Source: Saururus chinensis (Eukaryota; Streptophyta; Magnoliopsida; Piperales; Saururaceae). From it: DNA of 64,000 nucleotides. Positions 11,360 through 22,189 of the stretch are shown here, piece after piece. The DNA is taken from assembly GCA_035235625.1 (NCBI GenBank), contig CP141141.1, positions 39,331,719 to 39,395,718 of the forward strand. Reading direction: 5' to 3'. The notes under the pieces are model-generated. The model saw nothing but the letters and a program-made list of their open reading frames with translations, made no database searches and was not told where the DNA came from. The translations under genes and the position numbers were made by a program. How positions within the stretch are numbered: position 1 is the stretch's first letter; the number at the start of each line of letters is the position of its first letter.

Positions 11360-13880
11360 TTTAGTGTACAATGTAAGAAACATGGGCAACCTTGGGGTCA
11401 CTACAGTGGCCTCTGATATTTGCACCATCTTATCTCTCTCCTCCATCGCAAAGGAAACTATTCCAGAGACAAGAGACAATTTGCAGGCTCCCATCAACAA
11501 TGGTTGCAGGACTTATCTCTTAATTTTGGAAATTCACAACCTACATAGTATAACGATTTTGCTAATTCACATGTAGCTCAAGGTCATCATCAGCCAATGG
11601 CAATGGCTTGGAGCCACTACATACTCCAGATTCATTTTGTGCCTTTTGATGAATTCTCACACTATATTGCATACACAGAGTATCATTAACATAACCCTTT
11701 GGATAGTCTATATGAAGTAGATTAAATGATGAGGAACATGAAATATACCAGCCATATTATTGTGTTGAATTTCACAATTAAAACTGTAAATATGTGCAAG
11801 AAGTATTTTGTCTAAGTGTAGGTTTTGGGAGTGTCATTGAGAGTACCCTAGAGATAAAAAATTTGCAAGCATATTAAATGCTGAGGAACAACCATTTTAT
11901 TACACTTGCACTGAATTTAACAATTAAATTGTTAAAATATGCCACATGCAAGTATTGTTGACTATTATTGATTTTTCAAAATTGTTAATAGGTTGAATAA
12001 TATTGTTGCAGAGTTAAAGCAATATTGCTCTAAATTTGTAGCCATATTGTTATATAATTTTAGCAATATTACTCCAATCATGTAGAAATAATATTGTAAA
12101 CATTAGGTTGTAACAATATTGCTCCTACCTTATAACAATAATGCTCCAACAGTGTAGTAATAATGTTGTACCGTTAGAGTAATATTGTTCTAACATTGTA
12201 GCAATACTATTGTACAATTAGAGCGATATTCCTTCAACGTTGCAGCAATATTGCTCCAACCTTATAACAATATTGCTGCAAGTTTGATACAAAATTGCTG
12301 CAGGGTTGGAGCCATATTGTTACATAGTTGTAACAATATTGCTACATAGTTGTAGCCATATTGTTATATATATTGCTCCAATCATGTAGAAATAATATTG
12401 TAACATTAGAGCAATATTGCTGCAAGGTTGTAACAATATTGCTCCTACCTTGTAATAATATTGCTACAAGGTTGTAGCAATATTGCTTCTACCTTGTAGC
12501 AATAATGCTCTAACAATGTAGTAATAATGTTGCATCATTGGAGCAATATTGCTCCAACATTGTAGTAATAATGTTGCATCATTGGAGCAATATTGCTCTA
12601 ACGTTATAACAATATTGCTCCAACATTGCAACAATATTGCTCCAACCTTATAATAATATTGTTGCAAGTTTGATACAAAATTGCTACAGGGTTAGAGCCA
12701 TATTGTTACATAGTTATAATAATATTGCTACATAGTTGTAGCCATATTGTTATATAATTTTAGTAATATTGCTCCAATCATATAGAATTAATATTGCAAC
12801 ATTGGAGCAATATTACTGCGAGGTTGTAGCAATATTGCTACATGGTTGTAGCAATATTGCTCCTACTTTGTACCAATAATGTTCCAACAGTGTAATAATA
12901 TTGTTGCATAGTTAAAACAATATTACTCCAACATTGTAGCAATAATATTATACCATTGGAGTAATATTGCTGCAGGGTTAGAGCAATATTGCTAAAAAGT
13001 TATAGTCATATTCATACAATGTTGGAGCAATAATACAACAATGTTAGAACAATATTGCTACCACATTGCAGCAATATTGCTATATCCTTGGAGTAATACT
13101 GTTACTACGTTAGAGCAATATTACTACATCCTTACAACAATATTGCTACCACCATGTTCCTCAGCATTTAATCCACCTGCAAACTTTTTATCTAAAGGGT
13201 ACTATCAATGACACTCCCAAAATATGCAATTAGACCTAATACTTCTAGCATATATTTCTAATTTTAATTGTGGAATTCAACGCAATAAAATGGCTAGTAT
13301 AATTTATGTTCCTCAACATTTAAGTTACTTGCATATATGCTATCCAAAGGGTTATGTCAATGATATTCTCTCTATGTATGCAAACCTGCAATTTAACCAA
13401 TATACTAGGGAAACTAAATATGACACACTGCTTAAAAATGAATGCTAGCTTCTACAGCATTATAGTGTGAGAATTCATCCGAAGGCACAAAAAGAAGAAA
13501 GTTGTAAGGAATGATAACATAGTAATATTTCTTAGGACACCAAATGTGGTGCTTGAATATTAAGCCTCTGTACTAGTTTTGTTTACAATTACAGTCTTTA
13601 AGCTGGGAGCTAACTTTGAATATGGAGTATGCAGAGGCTCCAAGCCATTGCTGTTGGCTGATGATGACCTTGAGCTACATGTGAATTAACAAGATCATTA
13701 TACTGTGCAGGTTGTGAATTTCCAAAATTAATAGATAAGTCCTGCCGCCATTGTAGATGGGACCCTGCAAATTGTATCTTGAATGGCTTCCTTTGCAATG
13801 AAAGAGAGAGATAAGATGGTGCAAATTTCAAAGGCGATTGGAGCGACCCAAGGTTTCAAGTTGCATGTCTACTTTGCTCA
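11360..13880. mobile_element. 2.5 kb foldback element with satellite core
   Basis: Left arm 11360-12000 and right arm 13150-13880 are reverse complements. For example, GCTCAAGGTCATCATCAGCC at 11577 pairs with GGCTGATGATGACCTTGAGC at 13655, and GCACCATCTTATCTCTCTC at 11421 pairs with its complement near 13810. Further in, TGCTGAGGAACA near 11880 pairs with TGTTCCTCAGCA near 13155. The arms are about 640-720 bp and carry scattered differences. No transposase was recognised. The exact outer ends and a target duplication could not be fixed. A Mutator-like or CACTA-like foldback is possible. Confidence 0.7.
12005..13150. repeat. AT-rich minisatellite of AGCAATATTGCT units
   Basis: The core of the foldback consists of degenerate units of about 20-40 bp built on the 12-bp palindrome AGCAATATTGCT. 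They alternate with spacers such as CCAACATTGTAGTAATAATG. Dozens of copies occur, in effect in both orientations because the unit is self-complementary. Higher-order duplication is visible: the block near 12240-12400 recurs near 12600-12790 with GATACAAAATTGCT and GGGTTGGAGCCATATTG. It has no coding content. Confidence 0.85.
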
Positions 13881-15915
13881 CAACCTGATAGAAGGAATTG
13901 CCATGAATCAGATATGGGCCCCACAATAAGTAAAATTGCCAATGAACGACCTGTAAAATGACATCCGACAAAAACAGTTGCCAGAAGCAGTTATTTAGGA
14001 ATTATAAAATCAACAGATAATAAGCAGAGACCAAATGGGAAAATCAAAACAAAAAATAGCCTTTTCACATTGTCTAGATCTGGTTAAAAATTTATCAGTC
14101 TTCAGGGCTACATAAGTCGGGCTAAACATTCCGCCTGTAAAGCTACATCCAACCAAAGATTTGCTTGAAGCCATTATTTAGGATTTGTATATCAACTTCG
14201 ATGAAGGAACAACATGGACCATACGGGAAACATAAAACAACTTTTTTCTCATTGTACATTATACAAATATTGCACAACCATTTGACCTAATGGGAGATTT
14301 TTAATATTTGGTTCTGCAAAGCCTTCTAGGCAATTCTATGACCTCATTAAAGCAAAAAAAGTTAATTAGTTCATTACCAGTTATTGACAAAAGACATTTG
14401 AGGCGAAAAAAATCGTCATAACTAGTAAGTTCAAGTAAGAAATCCCTATGCAGTTCATCAGAGAATGACCTACAGAGCACACTTCAGAGCCAAATTCTAA
14501 TGCTTAGAGAAAATTGAGAAAAAATGGTAGGGATGTGGATACAATCTATGTCTATAAAAGAAAACTACCATAAACTACATTCTAAATCAACAATGATATA
14601 AAATCCATATATACTTAATGACAGAGAATCAGAAGTCTAACTTGAGATATTGAAGGGTCATGTTCTTCAAAAGAGAGGGGTGTCTCAAAACAATCATAAA
14701 GGAGACTCAACTGTGAAGTGTACTAAGGGAAAAAATATATATGACATCATTGTCATAGTAACATGGAAGAAAATGTATAAAAACAACCATTAAACTTATG
14801 TTGTCATTCATAATATGGAAAAGGACACCAATATATAATCAGTAAGCGAAATGAAAAATACACCCACAAAGATATTCAATCAGCAAAGCTAACCGCATAC
14901 AAAAGCAGAAGCATTTTAATCATTCAGCAACCGGCAATAGAGTTGCCCCACAAAAAAATAGAACACAAGGTAAAAAATACAACCAGAAATAGGTCATGGT
15001 TAGAGACAAGGAACGCAGGAAGAGAAATAGAAAGAAAGGAGACAAGAAGTACCACGAGCTTGATGACGTCTAAAGGGGGCTAGCTGGACTTGAGGGCCGA
15101 GATGCAGAGCTCAAGGTAGTGGCGAAGGGAGGCCTCGTGAGGCTGCTAGCGATGGGGAGGCAAGGGGAGTGTGATGTCACCCGCCCCTCCATGGATAGCT
15201 ATCGCTCGCCCCATCTCCTTTGTTCTTCCAAAATCACGGCCGCTGCCAATTGCCTCCCCTTGGTTTCCTCTTCTTTCAACTGGTACACTACACCCATAGA
15301 GTTCAAAGCTTCTCACCAACTCATTTAAGGACAAAACGAGAAAGACGAGAATAGCAGTTAGATGCTTCTGGTTAGAGTGCACGGAGCTCCAGCAACCAAT
15401 GCCGGTGCGAGGACGTGAGTGCTACCACCTCACCTCCTCCGGTTTGTCTCTCCAGCAGTAGGAGCCCCCATTGCCATAGCCTGTGGATTAGGGAGGGTGA
15501 GTTCGGGGGCTGTGGATTAGAGGATGGAGGAACCTCCGGCTCGCCTCTCCTGGGTGGCGGTATGAAAACCATCACCGCCACCGCGTGTGGATGGGTGGGC
15601 GAGTCCGGGGCTGCTGGATTAGGGGGTGAAGGAACCTTCGGCTTGTCTTTCCCAAGCGGAGGCATGAGAATTGCCTCCTCCGGCTCCACGATTAGGGAGG
15701 TTGTGGATGAGAAATTTAGGGGCGATTGGGGAATAGAGGAACATTGGATATGCGAAGATGATTTGGGTTATGATAGATACCCACATTTCTTTTTATTTAA
15801 ACCAGTTGGTTTAGAAAAAAAAACTGAATAAAAATCTGGGTTCACAAAAATTTTGAGAGAGTAGACGTTGCTACTTTTTATTGGACACTCTCACCTGATC
15901 AGTTGAGGGTGCTTC
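13881..15915. other. Intergenic; no supported gene
   Basis: 13881-15060 is AT-rich with no recognisable protein. 15100-15800 is GC-richer. A 138-codon plus frame at 15415-15831 and a 105-codon minus frame at 15372-15689 overlap there. Both derive from a diverged tandem duplication of about 130 bp (GGATTAG..GGAGGAACCTCCGGCTCGC and GGATTAGG..GGAACCTTCGGC, at about 15508 and 15617). Neither resembles a known protein. Confidence 0.45.
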
Positions 15916-17918
15916 TGTAAGGACCCTCATCTTTAAACCGGTTTTGGTTTTCTTTAATTATGGGTTATCGTGAGATTTACGTGTTTTCTGATCTTATTCG
16001 ATGATTTTGTAAATAAATAGAGTTTGTGATGGTTTTAACCAAAATTAACTTCAATATTAGTGGTTTTAAGTGATTTTAAACCAAATGTGAATTTTTGAGA
16101 TTTTTCGGAATTTTCACTATTTTCCCAAAAATTAGGGTTTTGGCGGGACCCCTGTGGGCCCCACGGTCGAAAATTTTATTTTTGTGTCAAATGACCCTAG
16201 ACATATACTTAAGGTCACACAAAAATTTTCAGAATTTTATTAGGCTTAAATTGTGCTTAAATTTGCAAAATACCCACTTTTAGCCTACTTTTCATATTTA
16301 CACCCCAAAACTTACCTATGCCTACCCCAACCCTTACTATAAAAGGGCAAACCAGAGCCATTTCCATTTTTGGGAATAGGCTAAGGAAGGAGGTCTGGCC
16401 TAATCCCCACTTAGGCCCGAATTAGAAGCCGATTAAGGTAAGCTTGCTCTAATTAAGCACTAATCCATGGCTTTTCTCTTAATTTCTTCCAAATCTACCA
16501 TTTTCCCCTTAATTCAATTCGTTTTTGACCATCAAAAGCTACTGATTTGTGTTTTACTACAAACCCTAACTTTCAAAATTCGATTTTTACTACCAACAAG
16601 CCCTAGATCTAAGATTTAATTAGGGATTTCTTAAGTAAATCGATTTCTATTGGTGTTTGATTCAAACTCATTGTGTTTTCAAGGATTTCAAGAAGGGTGA
16701 CTCTTCAATCCGAGCTTAATCAAGTGCTGAGGTAATGGGTCTTCAAAATCTCTGTTTATCCATGGTAAAACTCTTCATTTTTGGCTTATTTCGAAATGGT
16801 TTGCTTGATTTAGTGTGTTAATGGTAAGATTAGAAAATGGAATTATTTAATCCCGATTTCTTAGGGTTTTGCATTATTATGGTTTGGTTTGATATTCTGG
16901 AAGTCAAGGAGGACTTTTGATGATGATTAGGGTGCTAGATGTGGATTTGAAGTGTTATCTATGGTGTTTCGGTTTGATTTTGCGAAAGGAAGAAGATGAC
17001 TGTTTCTGCCGTGTTAGCGATCGATCGGCCTTGCAGGGCGATCGATCGGCTGAACTGAAAATTTGAAAATTTTGCGTGTAACCGATCGAACGGCCTGAAG
17101 GGCGATCGATCGGCTACACAGAAAATTGTATGTTGTGTGTATGATGCCTATTTTGATGATTCCACTTTAGCTTGCCAATTTTATATGAATGTGGAGTGTT
17201 TTAAGCTATGTTAGGCTACTGGAAATGCATGCTATTGAGTTTATGGAGTTGAGATATATGCTTAGGGATGGTGGAATGACTTATGTTTTGTGGCATGATG
17301 TTGGAATCGTTATTTTGAAATTATGAATAGTTGTTTCCCTTTGGTTGAGCATATTTCAAGAGGGACTACAATCATTGTTGGACAGATTTGTCATGATAAA
17401 TTGTGATTAATGGTGTGTGAATGTTGGTGAATGCCATGACTCAATGATGAAATGAGTGATGTTATAGGTGTTTAGCCTTTGTGGTTGAGTTTTGAATTTA
17501 ACTATGATTTCAACGATTCTTCTACTATGATTTCCGCTGGAATTCATGTTTAGGTAGAAATTCACATGTGTAGTGTGGTGGTGAGTTGATTTTCAAGCAT
17601 GTTAATATGCATCATGTGAAAGGCTTCTACTAGTTACACACACACACATGTGGGGGTTAAATGATGATGTTGAAGCTTAATATCGTGATTATGAATGATG
17701 CATTAGGGGCTAGTGAGAGCACTTATCATGATTAGGGTTCATGTATGCTTTGCCCACGCATGTACCATGTTGCACGCATCATGAAAATGGATTTCCAATT
17801 GAGGCTTCATTGTGATTAATCGAATTTGACCGATTGGATGCAATGTGATGGAATTGCGTGCCGGGTTTATCGGTCGTGGATTAATCGCAAGTTGATTGGT
17901 CCGAAAGGACATATTTTG

Positions 17919-18009
17919 ATTTGAAGTTCCTGTGTGGAACGATTTGAAGTTCTGTGTGGAACGATTTGAAGTTCCTGTGTGGAACGATTTGGAGTTCCTG
18001 TGTGGAACG
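17919..18009. repeat. 23-bp tandem repeat, about 4 units
   Basis: Four near-identical units of GATTTGAAGTTCCTGTGTGG plus AAC lie head to tail inside the solo LTR; one unit has a base missing and the last has GGAGTT. Such short arrays are common in long plant LTRs. Confidence 0.85.
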
Positions 18010-18429
18010 AGTGCACTCCCCGGGTTGAGTCTTGTTTAATGGAATAATGTGGGGACGAGTTGTGTACTTGTCTTGCGGATACGTGAGAATATTTTTATGT
18101 GTGTCATCTGGACCCTGAGAATCCAGTGTGGTATGCCGCGTGCACCCCGCTACCACGTGTTCTAGGGTTCTCTGTGTGAGAACTCGGGCTCTTCCCTCCG
18201 CAGGAGATGTCCCTGGGCGAACACCCCTGCTCTAGATTCTCTGTGTGAGAATGGGACATCCTTGGCCAGGATCGTCCAGGGCGAGCAGTATTAGGGATTG
18301 ACAACCCCGATCTTTCTTGAATTCTTGTGTAGAATTTTGTACCATGACACGCCTTCGTGGCCTTGTCTATGCTCCCGTCTGTGTGACGTCAATGTGTGAT
18401 TACTCCTTGATGGAGGTTGATTGTGATAA

Positions 18430-18975
18430 CATTATGCATGTGGGAATATGTATGTTAGAGATACATCCATGCATGTTGATATTGATGTTATGCATGTGGA
18501 ATATGTATGTTAGAGATACATCCATGCATGTTGATATTAATGTTATGCATGTGGAATATGTATGTTAGAGATACATCCATGCATGTTGTGATGATGCTAT
18601 GCATGTGGATTATGTATGTTAGAGATACATCCATGCATGCTGATTTTGATATTATGCATGTGGATTTTGTATGTTAGAGATACATCCATGCATGCTGATT
18701 TTGATGTTATGCATGTGGATTATGTATGTTAGAGATACATCCATGCATGTTGGTGTTGATGTTATGCATGTGGAATATGTATGTTAGAGATACATCCATG
18801 CATGTTGATGTTGATGTTATGCATGTGGAATATGTATGTTAGAGATACATCCATGCATGTTGATGTTGATGTTATGCATGTGGAATATGTATGTTAGAGA
18901 TACATCCATGCGGGATTGGTTATGATGTGAATGCATGTGGGAATATGTATGCTAGAGATACATCCATGCAGGTTG
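18430..18975. repeat. 54-bp tandem repeat, about 10 units
   Basis: The unit holds ATGCATGTGGAATATGTATG followed by TTAGAGATACATCCATGCAT and a variable GTTGATGTT linker. About ten copies run head to tail with a period of about 54-58 bp. Each unit contains an imperfect inverted repeat (ATGCATG..CATGCAT), so single strands can fold. It lies in the 3' part of the solo LTR. Confidence 0.85.
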
Positions 18976-19614
18976 AATTATGCATTTTTATGCAGTGTTA
19001 AGTGATATGAATGTGTGATCAGAAAGTGATGCACCATGTAAATTTTTGATCTTAAACGATCTCATTTCTAAGCTATCGTATTTTCTACGTTGACAGTGAT
19101 ATTAAAACCATTGCTGAGTGTTAAAACTCACCCCTCTTTTGTGTTTTGATTTGGGGCTGCGTGGTGCGACACGCGGTGACGAACAGGATTGCCTTTTTGA
19201 GGAAAGGTCGAGGTAGCTTGGGTGTGATGATGGAGATCGTTGCGTGACTTTCCTTCATTTTGTTTCATGTTTTATGTTAGAACCTATGTGTAGGGTTCTT
19301 TGTTGTGGATTTATGTCACATGTTACAGTTATGTTTGCTTATGACTTATTTTGAGCCGGTGTGGGCTTTACTTAACTAAGTTTGTGGGTTTGAGATTGTT
19401 GTTTACTTTGTGATAAGCAACACCTTTTCTCCCTTTTTATTTACTCTTGCTCAAAGGATTGTGCGCACTCCGTGTTGCTGTTAATCGCCCGTGGTTAGGG
19501 ATTAAGTCTTCCGCTAGAATCGTTTCTCAATTTCACTTCGTCGCCCCCGCGCGCTTGACCGGCCCTTGGACCGGGTTCGGCTCGGGTCGGGCATCGCCGG
19601 GGCGTGACAGCTTC

Positions 19615-20039
19615 ATAGCTGATCCGAAGCACTTGGAATCAGCTTGATCTTCCGTCACATGAACGCTTGCTCACTCACATGCTCTTTGCTACCCCTTAGC
19701 TTCGGGTGTGGCCTTGTGTTTGTGCGTTGGCTCCTGAGGTTACTTCCACGTTCTCTCCCATTCCTTGTGCGTCCCCATGTCCGCACTGCCCCTTTCTTAG
19801 AAGAAAGCTGCGCCCACACTACACCAAGCGTAACATCATGCCCATACTTGCACTCAAGGCTCCTACAACATAGCCAAGACCTTGTCGCATGATCCGGTTT
19901 CCATGTGTATAATGTTGCTGCCTTGCTTTCTTAGAAGCGTGTCCATCTACCTCTTATATTCGTGTGATGCAAACATTGGCAACATAGCATTATGGCTTCC
20001 CGGTCCAAGGGCCATGTACAAGCCAGAAGAGCTTGCACA
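19615..20039. other. Intergenic spacer, unassigned
   Basis: Moderately GC-rich sequence between the solo LTR and repeat copy B. An 82-codon frame at 19644-19892 has no recognisable similarity and is probably chance. Confidence 0.4.
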
Positions 20040-21110
20040 CCAGTGGATGACCCTGTAGAGTGGCCGGCCAGCAGTGAAAGACTTAATGGAGGAGGTGGTG
20101 CACATAAAATTCAAAACTTTACAATAGATCTACACCATACATGCAATAAACTAACAACAATTAGCAATATCAACATGTATATGTTCAAATCATATATATG
20201 AATATAAAATATTAGAAAAATACACACTGATCTGGGCTTGATCCAGCCTTAGCACACCCTTTAAATTAGCCTTCTCGCATCAATAGCAAGATCAAAAGAA
20301 AGGGATTAAGATAATACCTTTTTGTGATGATTCCTCTTAAACCTTGCTTAGAGTAAAGAAATTCTTAGCATACAAGCCCTTTTTTTCTCAGCTCTTCTTC
20401 AGCCTCCACGTCCCAGCAGAGAAGGAGAGTCTCTCCTTAAAAAGCCTTGCCAATATGAAAGAGGGTGACCAACCACCAAGGGTGCAGACTGCACTAAAAA
20501 AAACCAAGAGAAAAGGGGGAGGGCGGACTGGTTTGAGAGAGAGGAGAAGAGGGAGAGATCACCCAAGTATGGAGAGTGAAGATCTAATTAAGAATTAGAT
20601 CCACAATAAGGGGGATGCCCCATTCAATTGAATAAGAGAGAATATTATCTCTTATTCTCTCCAATATTCCCTCCCTACCTTCCATATATGGCGGGCTAGT
20701 AAAAAATGGGTTGAGATTACATGGGCTTGAAAGCTTAATTTTAACCGGTTTAACATAGAGACTCAATCACAACGGGAGCGGGCTCTATCACATAGAGCCC
20801 GCAGAGGCCTGAGCCCCCTACACACGGCCAAGCCCGCTACAAGGTCGACCCCCTCGCTAATCACATGGGTCCCACCCTCATCACATAATTCGCGCGTCTG
20901 GGCCCCACAATGTGTAAATGCACACCTAGATATATGTCTAGTGTACGTGTGTAACATGTGTGGGTCCCACTCGAATTATGTGTAATGAAGGTACATGTGG
21001 GGTCAGCACGACCACCCCTACCACCCTTGGACCCCGTGGCCGTACCAGCTCACCCGGACCGTGACACTGTTGGACCAAATGGGGCCCGAGCCCATACCAT
21101 GGTCCAATAG
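20040..21110 (-). repeat. Dispersed LTR-like repeat, copy B (inverted)
   Basis: Reverse-complement copy of 2885-3940, about 17 kb away. Shared words in this orientation include GTAGAGTGGCCGGC near 20055, GGGCTTGATCCAGCC near 20235, CAATCACAACGGGAGCGGGC near 20764 and CCCGAGCCCATACCATGG near 21086. It is more diverged in the 20400-20560 part. A solo LTR is plausible, but no termini were fixed. Confidence 0.7.
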
Positions 21111-22189
21111 ACCCATTTTAATGTGCCATCCTGATGTAACTCATCTTGAAGGCGTAACATTAACTATGAACTTATTTATATGATGTTCAACTTTTTTCTT
21201 AATATATGTATTTAGTTAGACTAAACCACGGGTTTGAGTCAAGCCTGAACTATAAAAGTTTGATATCTCTCTCCTAAAGTAAGGTGCCCTTTGGGGCTTG
21301 GATATAAGGCTAATCCAAATACTTTTTTTCAAGGGATGCAATATTATAACCTATTCACCTTCCCCTAATTCACGAGTCAAACTATTATCGTTCATTTGCT
21401 CAACTAAGAATCCATTAAGGCCCACAGTTAATTTGCAAAATTTACTTGTAAATTAAGGAAATTTTACGGGTTGGGATCAATTCCACTTAGGAGTGTTAAC
21501 AAGCCGAGTATTATCAAATTTTAGAGAGTTCAAGTTTATGCTTAAAACTTCAATTTCAAGCTCGAATTGAGCTCTAATTGAGTCCGAGTCAAATTACTAT
21601 GCCTTATGATCATTGCTTAATTTTATAATTAATAACTCATAAATATTAAAGCAAAATCATTAAAACTAATATGATTTGTAAGTGGTCCAATGTGTTGATT
21701 AGAAAATTAAATAAATTATTTTTTATTAATTTTAATTTTATAAGTTAAACCATTAATACATAAGGAGGTGAGTAAAGTTTTATAAAGATTAAAAAATAAT
21801 TCTACATCCCATGACACATATTATATAATTCTTTTAACAAAATGCTTATAATAGTTGTATAATATGTAATATATACATGTATATATTTTTTAAAAAATAT
21901 ACTTAATATAAATTTATGTTTTTATCAAATTTTGAGCCGACGTGAGTCGAGCTTACTTTTAACACCTTTAAATTTTTACCCACCAAATATTCTGCCCCTG
22001 AATTTGAAGGTCATATTCCCATCCCATTGGGTCCCACGCCTGACCCCGAAAGGCACTACGGCTCACCGGACGGACGGTCCAGACTCCAGAGCCCGACAAC
22101 TCCAGTTCGGTGGGCTTGACCCTTCTGCGTCGTTGAGCCACGTTTCATTTCACCAGCTTGCCAGCGACCGTCGCCAACACAGCTAGACG
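21111..22189. other. Intergenic and 5' flank of the E2 gene
   Basis: AT-rich up to about 21980, then GC-rich toward the E2 start, as is common for plant 5' untranslated regions. No convincing TATA box could be tied to the gene. Confidence 0.45.

Larger units (their letters stand above)
15916..19609 (+). mobile_element. Solo LTR of a large-LTR Ty3/gypsy element, 3.7 kb
   Basis: It starts TGTAAGGACCCTC and ends GCCGGGGCGTGACA, and is flanked by a perfect 5-bp duplication GCTTC (15911-15915 and 19610-19614). That is the signature of one LTR left after recombination. There is no primer-binding site or protein-coding interior. TATAAAAGGGC at about 16340 is a candidate TATA box on the plus strand. 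The length fits the long-LTR Tekay/Del group of chromoviruses, but the lineage is inferred only from size and termini. The interior carries several tandem arrays (see the separate entries). Confidence 0.85.

Noticed and set aside
15372-15831. Overlapping 138-codon plus and 105-codon minus frames
   Set aside because: GC-rich tandem duplication produces open frames on both strands; neither looks like a protein family.
18430-18975. Regular 54-bp repeats considered as a CRISPR-like array
   Set aside because: Units are contiguous tandem repeats without unique spacers, inside a plant LTR.
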